This document shows, in pieces, positions 46,855-55,187 of a DNA stretch of 64,000 bases (its first letter is position 1; each line of letters opens with the position of its first letter). The notes beneath the pieces are model-generated. The model saw only the letters and a list, made by a program, of their open reading frames with translations, was not told the DNA's origin and made no database searches. The translations under genes and the position numbers were made by a program. The stretch lies in the NCBI GenBank assembly GCA_029260555.1, contig JAJDCZ010000005.1, positions 1 to 64,000 on the forward strand, written 5' to 3'. The stretch comes from Phycisphaerales bacterium (GTDB taxonomy: Bacteria > Planctomycetota > Phycisphaerae > Phycisphaerales > UBA1924).

Positions 46855-47736
46855 TCAGTCAACTTCTTCAGAGTTGTCAGTTGGTGCATCGCCAAAGATT
46901 GCGCTGCCCACCCGAACCAGATTCGCTCCACATTCGATCGCCACTTCAAAATCATTGCTCATGCCCATCGAAAGAATCTGGAATGATTCGTCAACAGCAC
47001 CCTCCTTGGCAACATCCGAAAAGACTTCTTGGCAGATGGAAAACACGGATCTGGAATCCTCGGGGTTTTCACTGAGTGGCGCCATCGTCATCAAGCCGCG
47101 AACACGCATGTACGCCATGGTGTCGATCTGCTCAATCAACGCCCCGATCGCAGGCAGCGGGCACCCGAACTTCTGATTCTCTCCAGCAATGTTCACCTGC
47201 ACCAGCACATCAATGGTCCGTTCCTGCTTGAGCCCCACCTCCTGGAGTTCCTCAGCCAGACGCAACGAATCCACCGAGTGGATCAATCTGGAAAACTCAA
47301 CCACCTTGCGAGCCTTGTTACGCTGAAGGTGGCCGATCATGTGCCAGCGAATGCTCCTGGGACAAGAGCCATCATCCGTTCGACCACACATCCCGTTGTA
47401 GGGTGCCAGCAACTGGCGAGACTCTTCGTCTGCAGCACCCCCAAAGATCTGATCACGCAAGCTCTCAGGCAAAGCCCGGCGACGCTGAAGGTACTCTTGA
47501 ATCATGCATGCCCGCTGAACCAGCTGAAGCACCCGGCTTTCGCCAAAGTCCTGATGTCCCAAAGCCATAAGCTCATGGATTGCCTGAGGCTCAGCGTATT
47601 TGGTCACCGCAGCAAGGATCACATCCTCACCGCGTCTGCCAGCGCGCTGTGCTGCTTTAACCACCCGATCCAACACGCTTGCGTAACGCTGCTGCATACT
47701 TCGTATATCTGTCGTTTGTGTACTCACTGGACTCAT
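46855..47736 (-). CDS. YggS-family PLP-binding protein
   Basis: 293 residues (the family is usually 220-235). YggS/PROSC proteins bind pyridoxal 5'-phosphate and help keep its balance. The PLP lysine is in AAVTKYAEPQ, and WHMIGHLQRNKARKVV, VNIAGENQKFG, GLMTMAP and LSMGMSNDFEVAI-CGANLVRVGSAIFG are the family motifs. About 50 extra residues (RRRALPESLRDQIFGGAADEE...TDDGSCPRSIR) lie between the GESRV and WHMIGHLQ motifs, an insertion compared with E. coli. Confidence 0.9.
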   Translation of the reverse strand: MSPVSTQTTDIRSMQQRYASVLDRVVKAAQRAGRRGEDVILAAVTKYAEPQAIHELMALGHQDFGESRVLQLVQRACMIQEYLQRRRALPESLRDQIFGGAADEESRQLLAPYNGMCGRTDDGSCPRSIRWHMIGHLQRNKARKVVEFSRLIHSVDSLRLAEELQEVGLKQERTIDVLVQVNIAGENQKFGCPLPAIGALIEQIDTMAYMRVRGLMTMAPLSENPEDSRSVFSICQEVFSDVAKEGAVDESFQILSMGMSNDFEVAIECGANLVRVGSAIFGDAPTDNSEEVD

Positions 47737-47821
47737 AGGATAGTCACAATAGCCTCAAACGCAACCCATTTGCCCGAGTTGAGCCTCTGGACCTTGCACC
47801 AATCATCTTCACAACTCCAAG

Positions 47822-48064
47822 TTACCCTCTATCTGGGTCCCCACAATCAACCTCCCCCTGATCCGTCGGCGAAATCTCAATCTCCTCGATCGTCGTACGC
47901 CGGAGCGTGAGTTTGCCCTTGTCGGTCTGTCGGGTTTCCTGCTCGACTTCTTTCCGAGTCACAACCCTCTCAGGCTGAGACGGGTCTGATCGCACAGCCT
48001 TGCCGATATGCCCGAAAAACTCACCCAGCAACCGCATGAGCGATTTATCACCTTTGTCAGCCAT
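47822..48064 (-). CDS. Small protein of unknown function
   Basis: 80 residues. GAGGG lies five bases before the ATG. It begins with MADKGDKSLMRLLGEFFGHIGKAVRSDPS, a helix, and then a charged region with RKEVEQETRQTDKGKLTLRRTTIEEIEI. There is no membrane helix. The clear ribosome-binding site and uninterrupted charged composition support it as a gene, but I do not recognise it. Confidence 0.6.
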   Translation of the reverse strand: MADKGDKSLMRLLGEFFGHIGKAVRSDPSQPERVVTRKEVEQETRQTDKGKLTLRRTTIEEIEISPTDQGEVDCGDPDRG

Positions 48065-48197
48065 AGACCCTCAGTGTAGATCCGCCCGATCCGCCATCGC
48101 AACTTGAAGGCCCGGTTATGCAAGGAAATCGCCATTGAGGTGCCTACCATCGTGCCAACCAGCTCACAATCCTGCTGATTGTGAGTCTGACAATCTG

Positions 48198-48284
48198 GGT
48201 GCGGTGGCCGAGCGGCTGAAGGCACACGACTTGAAATCGTGCAGACCTGAAAGGGTCTCGGGGGTTCGAATCCCTCCCGCACCG
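48198..48284 (+). tRNA. tRNA-Ser (TGA anticodon)
   Basis: 87 nucleotides with a full cloverleaf. Acceptor GGTGCGG pairs with CCGCACC (48277-48283) with discriminator G. The D loop is in GGCCGAGCGGCTGAAGGC, the anticodon stem CACGA/TCGTG flanks the loop CTTGAAA with TGA at 48232-48234, a long variable arm follows (AGACCTGAAAGGGTCT), and the T arm is GGGGGTTCGAATCCC. The long variable arm is typical of class II tRNA-Ser. CCA is not encoded. A T-run follows at 48285-48290. Confidence 0.97.
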
Positions 48285-48367
48285 TTTTTTTATCTGGCAG
48301 ACTCCTTCATCCGCCAGCTTCATCAGATATCCGGTTTATCCAGGCCAATGGTGTGTAAGGTCCAGTC

Positions 48368-48814
48368 GTGTCACGAGCATCAACAAAAAACACCGACCCC
48401 GCCATTTCAAGAGCTGCCCAGCACGCCCGCGTTCGCCAGGCACACTCTGCTGAAACCGCAGAGGACTATGTCGAAGCCATCGCTGACATCATCGCTGAGA
48501 ACGCCATCTGTCGCTGCGTTGATCTCACCAGGCATTTTGGTGTCAGCCATGTCACAGTCATCAAAACCATCGCCAGGCTCAAAGACTCTGGTCTGGTCGA
48601 CACCGAACCTCGCAAGCCCATCACACTGACCCCACAGGGTAAACGCCTTGCCGCTGCTGCCAAACACCGCCATGAAATCATCGTGCAGTTCCTGCTGTCG
48701 CTGGGGCTTGATCAATGCACCGCCCAGACCGATGCTGAAGGCATCGAGCACCATGTCAGCCCAAAGACCCTCAAAGCCTTCCAGCGATTTGTAAAAACGC
48801 ACAACAGTAAATGA
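48368..48814 (+). CDS. mntR: MntR/DtxR-family metal-dependent transcriptional regulator
   Basis: 148 residues, GTG start. The winged helix covers AETAEDYVEAIADIIAENAICRCVDLTRHFGVSHVTVIKTIARLKDSGLV, with the metal-site/dimer helix HRHEIIVQFLLSLGL and GIEHHVSPKTL. These match E. coli-type MntR, a manganese-responsive repressor, with Asp, Glu, His positions conserved. No manganese transporter adjoins it. A VIT1/CCC1-type transporter at 56.0 kb could be a target but is 7 kb away. Confidence 0.87.
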   Translation: MSRASTKNTDPAISRAAQHARVRQAHSAETAEDYVEAIADIIAENAICRCVDLTRHFGVSHVTVIKTIARLKDSGLVDTEPRKPITLTPQGKRLAAAAKHRHEIIVQFLLSLGLDQCTAQTDAEGIEHHVSPKTLKAFQRFVKTHNSK

Positions 48815-48825
48815 GCCTGATCGTT

Positions 48826-48866
48826 CACAAATAAAAATCGGCTGCACCATCAAAGATGCAGCCGAT
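48826..48866 (-). terminator. Rho-independent terminator of atpA
   Basis: ATCGGCTGCA (48837-48846) and TGCAGCCGAT (48857-48866) are perfectly complementary over 10 bases with a 10-base loop. On the minus strand the stem is followed by TTTTATTTG. It lies 33 bases after the atpA stop codon and also just beyond the end of mntR on the opposite strand. Confidence 0.9.
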
Positions 48867-48898
48867 GCATGTTCATATTCACTCTGTGAGCTGAAAAC

Positions 48899-50476
48899 TC
48901 ACTCGCTCTTGTACGATGCCCTGAAGTTTTCCAAAGCCTCGATGAGCTTGGCTTCCAAATCTGCATCAAGCGCTCGCTTGTCGTTCAACCCGTCCCACAC
49001 TGGCTTTCCTGATGTCTGGAAATACTCGAGCATCGCCTTCTCATACGCAGGCACTTGCTCACGAGAAACATGGTCCAGATAGCCCTTGGTACCCGCATAG
49101 ATCGAAATGATCTGATCCGTCACCGTCTGAGGCACATACTGTGGCTGCTTGAGAAGCTCCACCATCCTCGCACCACGATCAAGCTGAGCCTGCGTCGCCT
49201 TGTCAAGCTCTGTACCAAGCTGGGCAAACGCTTCAAGCTCGCGATAGGCTGCCAGGTCAAGCCTGAGCGAACCAGCGATCTTCTTCATGGCTTTGACCTG
49301 GGCATTACCACCCACGCGGGATACTGAAATACCCACATTAATCGCAGGCCTCACACCTGAGAAGAAAAGCTCAGGCTCCAGATATATCTGGCCATCGGTA
49401 ATCGAAATCACATTCGTCGGAATGTAGGCTGACACATCGCCTTCTTGTGTCTCAATCACAGGCAGTGCTGTGAGCGATCCGCCACCGTTGTCATCAGACA
49501 ACTTCGTCGCCCTCTCGAGCAGGCGGCTATGCAGATAAAACACATCGCCCGGATACGCTTCACGACCCGGAGGACGACGCAACAGCAGCGAAAGCTGACG
49601 ATACGCCACCGCCTGCTTGGAAAGATCGTCATAAATGCAGAGTGCGTGCTTGGGATAAGGCTTGCCATCGCTCAGCGTCTTGCCCTCTTCCTTGCCCGTC
49701 CACATGAAGTGCTCGCCCATGGCACAACCCGAATACGGCGCAATGTACTGAATCGGTGCAGGCTCAGAACTCGAAGCATCAACCACGATCGTGTAATCCA
49801 TCGCCCCATGCTCACGAAGCGTCTCTACAACACCCGCGACCGTCGAGTCCTTCTGACCCACAGCAACATAAATACAAACCACTGCCTCATCAGTACCCCA
49901 GTACTGCTTCTGATTGATGATCGTGTCGATGGCAATCGCGGTCTTTCCCGTCTTGCGGTCGCCGATGATCAACTCTCGCTGACCACGACCAATAGGAATC
50001 ATCGCATCAATCGGTTTGATCCCCGTCTGCAAAGGCTGCGTCACAGGCTGACGATCCGCAATGCCCGGCGCGATGATGTCGACTTTGCGAACCTGCTCGT
50101 TGGAAAGTGCAGGGCCATTATCCAGAGGCCGACCCAGTGAATCCACAACGCGGCCCAGCATCTGCTCGCCCACAGGCACCTCAAGCAGACGCCCGGTAGA
50201 CTTGACAAGATCGCCTTCCTTCACCGCAAGGTAATCGCCATAGATCACCGCACCGACCGTGTCGGTTTCCAGGTTCATCACCTGACCCATAATCGAGCCT
50301 TTGGATGTCTGGAAATCCAGCAGTTCGCCAGCCATGGCCTTTGCCAAGCCATAGATCCGAGCGATACCATCGCCAATCTCCACCACCCGGCCGACCTCGG
50401 AAACCTCAAGCTCCGAAGCGTACTGCTCGATCTCCTGCTTGATCACATTGATGATCTCGTCAGTCTTAATCTTCAC
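48899..50476 (-). CDS. atpA: F0F1 ATP synthase subunit alpha
   Basis: 525 residues from the GTG at 50476 ([20 protein letters not shown]). The frame is open to 50647, but those residues are not family-like. Subunit alpha holds the non-catalytic nucleotide sites of F1. Walker A GDRKTGKT is at 172-179, and the signature [13 protein letters not shown] is present. Compared with E. coli there is an insertion of about 14 residues in CAMGEHF...[13 protein letters not shown], with the extra [16 protein letters not shown]. No other atp genes flank it; atpG lies at 59.6 kb on the other strand. It may be cotranscribed after cdaA-cdaR. Length is close to the usual 500-515. Confidence 0.97.
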   Translation of the reverse strand: MKIKTDEIINVIKQEIEQYASELEVSEVGRVVEIGDGIARIYGLAKAMAGELLDFQTSKGSIMGQVMNLETDTVGAVIYGDYLAVKEGDLVKSTGRLLEVPVGEQMLGRVVDSLGRPLDNGPALSNEQVRKVDIIAPGIADRQPVTQPLQTGIKPIDAMIPIGRGQRELIIGDRKTGKTAIAIDTIINQKQYWGTDEAVVCIYVAVGQKDSTVAGVVETLREHGAMDYTIVVDASSSEPAPIQYIAPYSGCAMGEHFMWTGKEEGKTLSDGKPYPKHALCIYDDLSKQAVAYRQLSLLLRRPPGREAYPGDVFYLHSRLLERATKLSDDNGGGSLTALPVIETQEGDVSAYIPTNVISITDGQIYLEPELFFSGVRPAINVGISVSRVGGNAQVKAMKKIAGSLRLDLAAYRELEAFAQLGTELDKATQAQLDRGARMVELLKQPQYVPQTVTDQIISIYAGTKGYLDHVSREQVPAYEKAMLEYFQTSGKPVWDGLNDKRALDADLEAKLIEALENFRASYKSE

Positions 50477-50736
50477 GCCTTTGACCTTTCCTGCTGAAAA
50501 CAATGTCCGCCAGTGCCTCTGGCTGACAGCTTGATCAATCACAATCCGCCGCCCCGGACCCATGCCCAGTTCTGGCTCATTTTGCCCGCTCACTGCGGAC
50601 CCAAAGAATAGCGACCCCACCGCCACCTTTCCGCCCCCCAATGCCACACATTCACCCTTTTTGACTCACCCCACCTTCACTCCCCCCCGCCGCCCCTCTT
50701 CTACCCCCCTCCAACCCCCAACCCAAACCCATAGCC
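50477..50736 (-). other. Spacer between cdaR and atpA with guanine-run tracts
   Basis: 260 bases, no gene. On the minus strand, which is the mRNA sense for both flanking genes, it contains repeated G-runs: about 50676-50735 has GGGTTTGGGTTGGGGG then GGAGGGGGG, and 50605-50645 has further GGGG runs. Four or more runs with short loops allow quadruplex folding. The atpA ribosome-binding site (AAAGG/GGAAAGG near 50480) lies at the end of this tract. Confidence 0.5.
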
Positions 50737-51840
50737 TTACCCCCCATCACTCGAATCTGTCGCTGGTCCACCGCCCCCACCGCCCTCGCCCATGACTCGA
50801 AGCTCAATCCGCAAATCAACGCTCGTCCGCTCAGCCTGGAACGACAAATCGCCTTCCTGAGGCGGCTCTGCAACAAAAACGACTTCCTTGCTCGTAATCC
50901 CCGCATCCAGCTCGTCAGGCAACAAACGAACCACCGCAAAGATACGAATCCGGCCCTCAGCAACCCCCGCAATCAGATCCCGAGGCCCATGCACCGTCAC
51001 ATCAGAAACAAACCCCCCGCCCGCTCCATCCTCTCCCCCATTACCCGCTTCACCCAAAGCCTCCACCCGATAACGCTCCAGCTCTCCCGGTGCCATCTGA
51101 ATCTGCACCGGCACCGATGCCAGAACCACCGAATCCATCTTTGACAATACCGTCAGCGTCACATCCACTCGCATGGGCTCCAGCTTCACACCCAGAAGCT
51201 GCCCCAGCCCCCCCGCAACCTGCACAGGCACCGCCTTCACCAGCGAAGGTTCACCCTCAGCAAGCCCCTTGAGCATCGCCCCATCCACCCTGGCAATCAC
51301 CGATGGACTGGTTCCAAATCGCTCTGCAAATCTCGATGGATAACGAAGTGTCACCGAGGCAGGCTCAGCAGCGGGTGCATCCACACGCTCACGATCTGGA
51401 ACCTCAACCACCACCCGTGCATCAACACTGATAAGCGTATCAACCACAATCTGCACCGTCGCAGGCTCAACCCCCACGATCGTCACCCCCCGTGCCCCCA
51501 ATGCAGATTGATCCCGCAACGCTGAACGAAGATCAATCGTCCGCTCGCCCGCAACCAAAGGCACAAACGGATTCACTCCCGGACTCAACCGAACCGCTTC
51601 ACGAAGTGCCCCATCAAACGCACCTATCGCAGCATTGGACCCCTCAAGCTTCAGCCGAACCGTCCCCGTCCAGCCCTGAGCTGAAAGCACCCGAACATCC
51701 CACCCTGAATCCTCTTCAGTCACAAAACGAACCTCAATACTCCGCCCATCCACGCGCACAAGGCTCTCAGCCTCTGCAAAAACCCAGATCATCAACGCAA
51801 CCAGTGTGACAAGGCTCAATGTTCCGATCTGTCTCTTCAT
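50737..51840 (-). CDS. YbbR/CdaR-like regulator of diadenylate cyclase
   Basis: 367 residues. An N-terminal membrane anchor (LVTLVALMIWVFAEA) is followed by repeated beta-rich domains of the YbbR type (e.g. GVEPATVQIVVDTLISVDARVVVEV, VKLEPMRVDVTLTVL). Its gene starts 12 bases after the end of cdaA. In Gram-positive bacteria CdaR and CdaA are coupled and act as regulator and synthase, which supports the assignment. The C-terminal repeats are longer and Gly/Glu-rich. Confidence 0.82.
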   Translation of the reverse strand: MKRQIGTLSLVTLVALMIWVFAEAESLVRVDGRSIEVRFVTEEDSGWDVRVLSAQGWTGTVRLKLEGSNAAIGAFDGALREAVRLSPGVNPFVPLVAGERTIDLRSALRDQSALGARGVTIVGVEPATVQIVVDTLISVDARVVVEVPDRERVDAPAAEPASVTLRYPSRFAERFGTSPSVIARVDGAMLKGLAEGEPSLVKAVPVQVAGGLGQLLGVKLEPMRVDVTLTVLSKMDSVVLASVPVQIQMAPGELERYRVEALGEAGNGGEDGAGGGFVSDVTVHGPRDLIAGVAEGRIRIFAVVRLLPDELDAGITSKEVVFVAEPPQEGDLSFQAERTSVDLRIELRVMGEGGGGGGPATDSSDGG

Positions 51841-51852
51841 TGCCCTGTTCCT

Positions 51853-52761
51853 CTATGACCCTTCTGCTGTCGCCTGCCCGGGATCATCCACACCCTGTGC
51901 CACCCCTCGATCCGTCGCCTGATGCGCCTGTGTCTCAGCATTCTCCTCTTCTTCTGCCTGACTCGTCCGCTGGAGCTTTTCAAGCAAACTGCTGCGAAGC
52001 TCCTCTGCACTGAGCCCCGCTGACAGCGTCCCCCTCTCAGCAATACGAATCAGCCCCGTCTCTTCACTCACCACCACCACCAGCGCATCGCACTCTTTGG
52101 TCAGCCCCACCGCTGCTCGATGTCTGGAACCAAGTGCGGGGTCTTTCATGTCCGCAGGGTCCGCCAGAGGCAACTGAACCCCCGCAGCCCGCACCACCTT
52201 CCCCCGCACAATCACCGCAAGATCATGCAGTGCTGTCCCCGGATAAAAGATTGTCTGAAATAACTGTGCTGTCGCTTCACCCCGGATCGGCGTGCCGCCT
52301 TGCACCAGATGCTCCAGACCAATGTTCCGCTCAATTGCAATGATTGCTCCGAACCGGGCTTTGCTCAGATATGCACTGGCCTTCACGATGGCATTCACAC
52401 TCTGCACGATATCCGTAGGCGTGGACCGGAAAAACGGTGCCTCACCCAGCCGAATGAGCGCCCGGCGTAGCTCAGGCTGAAACACCACCACCAGCCCGAT
52501 CGCTGCCAGTGCCAGAAGCTTGTCATACAAAAAGCTCAGCCTCTGAAACACATCGCTGCCCGAAAGCACCCGGGCAAACAGCGTCGCAACCAGAAAAAGT
52601 ACCAGAATCCCCTTCAATGCCCCCGCAGCCCGCGACCCTTGCACAAATCGCACCACCAGATACACCAGGAACCAGATCACCGCGATCTCGAGCAGCACCT
52701 CCCACATCGGGTATGATGACAATCGGTCAAACAGGTTCTGTATCGGTGTCAGAGAAAACAT
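51853..52761 (-). CDS. cdaA: Membrane diadenylate cyclase, CdaA (DisA_N) family
   Basis: 302 residues from the ATG at 52761 (frame open to 52848). The family makes cyclic di-AMP from two ATP. There are about three N-terminal membrane helices (residues 22-38, 50-66, 83-95) and a DAC domain with FQPELRRALIRLGE, ALHDLAVIVRGKV (here DLA at 180-182 instead of the usual DGA motif), GSRHRAAVGLTKECDALVVVVSEETG (RHRAA at 213-217). The DGA Asp is kept but the Gly is Leu. The C-terminus has an extra 40-residue tail rich in Glu, Gln and Ala. cdaR follows directly. Confidence 0.88.
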   Translation of the reverse strand: MFSLTPIQNLFDRLSSYPMWEVLLEIAVIWFLVYLVVRFVQGSRAAGALKGILVLFLVATLFARVLSGSDVFQRLSFLYDKLLALAAIGLVVVFQPELRRALIRLGEAPFFRSTPTDIVQSVNAIVKASAYLSKARFGAIIAIERNIGLEHLVQGGTPIRGEATAQLFQTIFYPGTALHDLAVIVRGKVVRAAGVQLPLADPADMKDPALGSRHRAAVGLTKECDALVVVVSEETGLIRIAERGTLSAGLSAEELRSSLLEKLQRTSQAEEEENAETQAHQATDRGVAQGVDDPGQATAEGS

Positions 52762-52880
52762 GATGGTGGTGCTATTCCGTGCTGGCAGAGTGTAGAGCAT
52801 GCTGCACCAAAACGCACACCACGAACAAACACTGATCGTTATCCCCACTCGTCACAACTCGCTTCTGGATCATCAATCCC

Positions 52881-53183
52881 ATGCCTCATCTCACGATCCA
52901 GTTCGACCAGACACCCAATCCCAATGCCCTCAAATGCATCACCAATCTTCAGCTCAGCCCCAGCCCGCGCTCGTTTTTCAATGTTGATCAGGCTCAAGAC
53001 GAACCGCTGGCTTGTGCCCTCTTTGCCATCTCAGGCGTCACCAATGTCCTCATCAACACCAACTGGGTCACCGTCAACAAACACGCTGACACCAACTGGA
53101 ACACTCTGAAACCCAAGATTCGCAAGGTGCTGCAGAATCTCGAAAAAAACAATCACGCCGATGCGCAATCTGACACAAACTGA
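52881..53183 (+). CDS. Nfu/NifU N-terminal-domain protein
   Basis: 100 residues, one Nfu_N domain (TPNPNALKC near the start, LACALFAISGVTNVLINTNWVTVNK) linked in eukaryotic and some bacterial Nfu proteins to iron-sulfur carrier function. It lacks the C-terminal CxxC NifU domain, so it is not itself an iron-sulfur scaffold by sequence. Its 3' end overlaps mutY by 23 bases, and MutY carries a [4Fe-4S] cluster, so a link to iron-sulfur handling is possible but inferred. Confidence 0.78.
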   Translation: MPHLTIQFDQTPNPNALKCITNLQLSPSPRSFFNVDQAQDEPLACALFAISGVTNVLINTNWVTVNKHADTNWNTLKPKIRKVLQNLEKNNHADAQSDTN

Positions 53184-54306
53184 CACCCCCACCCTTCACG
53201 ATGCTGCACGCATCGCCAGACTCATGACAGCCTGGCACAAAAAACATGCCCGCGATCTGCCCTGGCGCCAAGCTGGCGCGCCGGGCCATCGTGATGCATA
53301 TCAAACTCTTGTCAGCGAGTTCATGCTTCAACAAACACAAGTTGATCGCGTCGTGCCTCTTTATCACGCTTTTCTTGCACGATTTCCCACCATCAGCGCA
53401 CTGGCTGCTTCAGATCAACAGCAAGTGCTCGCGCTCTGGTCAGGGCTTGGGTACTACCGCAGGGCAATACACCTGCACAAAGCTGCCATCGCCATCCTCG
53501 AGCAGTTCTCAGGTGCCATTCCCCATTCTCACAAGGATCTGCTCTCACTCCCAGGCGTCGGCCAATACACAGCCGCTGCCATCGCCTGCCTTGCTCATAA
53601 CAGCCGCGACCCCATCATCGATGGCAATGTCACCCGTGTCGCCCTGCGCATCCTCAGCTGTGATCAGCCGCCTCAACTCAGCCTCACCAAGGCTGCTGTC
53701 ACCGACTTCGTCAGCTCCATCATGCTCAGCGCCCGCGACCCTGCCATGGTCGGCGAAGGATTCATGGAACTCGGTGCTGTCATCTGCACGCCCAAAGCAC
53801 CATCATGTCATGCCTGCCCCCTTGCTGACTCATGCAGCGCCCACGGCCAAGGCCTAGTCGATCAGATCCCCAAACCCAACATCAAACCCGCCAAACGAAA
53901 CCTGTATTGCGATTCTCTGATCATCAAGGATGCTGCAGACGCCATTCTTATAGAACAGCGCCCAGATTCTGGCCTCTGGGCCAACCTCTGGCAGACCCCC
54001 ACCATTGAGCGCAGCGATCAGCACGCCGCGAGGCAGGAACTGGCTGATTTGTTTGATTCCTGCCCTGTTTCGGTCAGCCGTTGTTCGCTGGCAAAGTTTG
54101 AACACCAGACCACGCATCGCCGTGTCTTTTTTCGTGTTTTTACCAGCAATCTGCCTCGAAGCATCGACCCTGAATCACTTCTTGGCACGGGTCCGGTCAC
54201 AAGACGCTGGATTGACCCCTTGGAAATCGACACGGTGGGCATATCAAACGCTCAGCGGCGCATTATTTGCATACTTGGGCACAATGCTGCCAGATCGCTA
54301 TCGTAA
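53161..54306 (+). CDS. mutY: A/G-specific adenine glycosylase
   Basis: 381 residues. MutY removes adenine opposite 8-oxoguanine. The helix-hairpin-helix is LLSLPGVGQYTAAAIACLAHN, catalytic residues Glu53 (SEFMLQQTQ) and Asp154 (IIDGNVTRV) are present, and the [4Fe-4S] cluster is bound by Cys209, 216, 219 and 225 in the C-x6-C-x2-C-x5-C pattern. The C-terminal NUDIX-like domain (CDSLIIKDAADAILIEQRPDSGLWANLWQTP) recognises 8-oxoguanine. It overlaps the genes before and after it by 23 bases each. Confidence 0.95.
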   Translation: MRNLTQTDTPTLHDAARIARLMTAWHKKHARDLPWRQAGAPGHRDAYQTLVSEFMLQQTQVDRVVPLYHAFLARFPTISALAASDQQQVLALWSGLGYYRRAIHLHKAAIAILEQFSGAIPHSHKDLLSLPGVGQYTAAAIACLAHNSRDPIIDGNVTRVALRILSCDQPPQLSLTKAAVTDFVSSIMLSARDPAMVGEGFMELGAVICTPKAPSCHACPLADSCSAHGQGLVDQIPKPNIKPAKRNLYCDSLIIKDAADAILIEQRPDSGLWANLWQTPTIERSDQHAARQELADLFDSCPVSVSRCSLAKFEHQTTHRRVFFRVFTSNLPRSIDPESLLGTGPVTRRWIDPLEIDTVGISNAQRRIICILGHNAARSLS

Positions 54307-55090
54307 CAGCGTGAAACTTGGCGTGCTCATCCCGGTCTTTGACGAATCTGCCACGCTCAGCGAGTTGATCGCTCGTCTTGATGCGACACCTGTGCCGACG
54401 GATTGCACGGGCACGCCTTTACAGCGTGAGATCATCCTCATCGACGATGGCTCAACCGATGGCACCACACAACTCATCCAGACCCTCAACGATCGGTCTG
54501 ATGTAGTTGCTGTTTTCCACGAAAAAAACCAGGGCAAAGGCGCAGCTGTCCGATCGGGCATCCGAGCCGCTCTTGAATCAAAGGTCGATATTCTCATCGT
54601 TCAAGATGGCGATCTTGAATATGACCCTCTGGACCACGCCAAGGTCCTTGCGCCCATCATCGCGGGCCGAGCTGATGTGGTGATCGGCTCACGATTTCTA
54701 GGTGAAGCCCACCGCGTGCTCTACTACTGGCACGCCGTCGCCAATCGGCTCATCACCACGCTCAGCAACATGCTGACGAATCTGAACCTGAGCGATATTG
54801 AGTGTTGTTCCAAAGCCTTTGCCAGACCCGTGCTTGAAAAACTCACGATTCAGGAAGATCGCTTTGGCCTTGAACCTGAGATCATTGCCCGTGTCGCCAG
54901 AATGCGTCTGCCTGACACTGGCCGATCAGGTATTGAGCAGGGCGGGGCACAAGAATCATCCCGGCCTGTGCGTGTTTATGAAGTTGGCGTGTCTTATGCT
55001 GGCCGAACCTACGCTGAGGGCAAGAAGATTACCTGGAAAGACGGCATCAGCGCAATTCGATGCATTCTTCGCTACGGACTTGGCCGATAA
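54284..55090 (+). CDS. Glycosyltransferase family 2 protein (dolichol-phosphate mannosyltransferase-like)
   Basis: 268 residues from the ATG at 54284, which lies in mutY's last codons. A GTG at 54311 is an alternative that would begin KLGVLIPVFDES. The GT-A fold shows LIPVFDESATLSELI, IILIDDGSTDGTTQLI, NQGKGAAVRSGI, VDILIVQDGDLEYDP (DxD-like) and VVIGSRF. The family transfers sugars from activated donors to lipid phosphates or glycans. There is no C-terminal membrane helix. Confidence 0.85.
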   Translation: MLPDRYRNSVKLGVLIPVFDESATLSELIARLDATPVPTDCTGTPLQREIILIDDGSTDGTTQLIQTLNDRSDVVAVFHEKNQGKGAAVRSGIRAALESKVDILIVQDGDLEYDPLDHAKVLAPIIAGRADVVIGSRFLGEAHRVLYYWHAVANRLITTLSNMLTNLNLSDIECCSKAFARPVLEKLTIQEDRFGLEPEIIARVARMRLPDTGRSGIEQGGAQESSRPVRVYEVGVSYAGRTYAEGKKITWKDGISAIRCILRYGLGR

Positions 55091-55187
55091 ACCCATCGAT
55101 CTACACACTGATGACCAGAGCACTGGCTACGCTTTAGATCCATTCTAATTAAAGAGCTGGTGCATGAGATTGAGACAGGAGTGACCC

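Noticed and set aside
47029-47910. 293-codon open frame on the plus strand over yggS
   Set aside because: It lies antisense to yggS, which has all the family motifs. The translated product has no domain signature.
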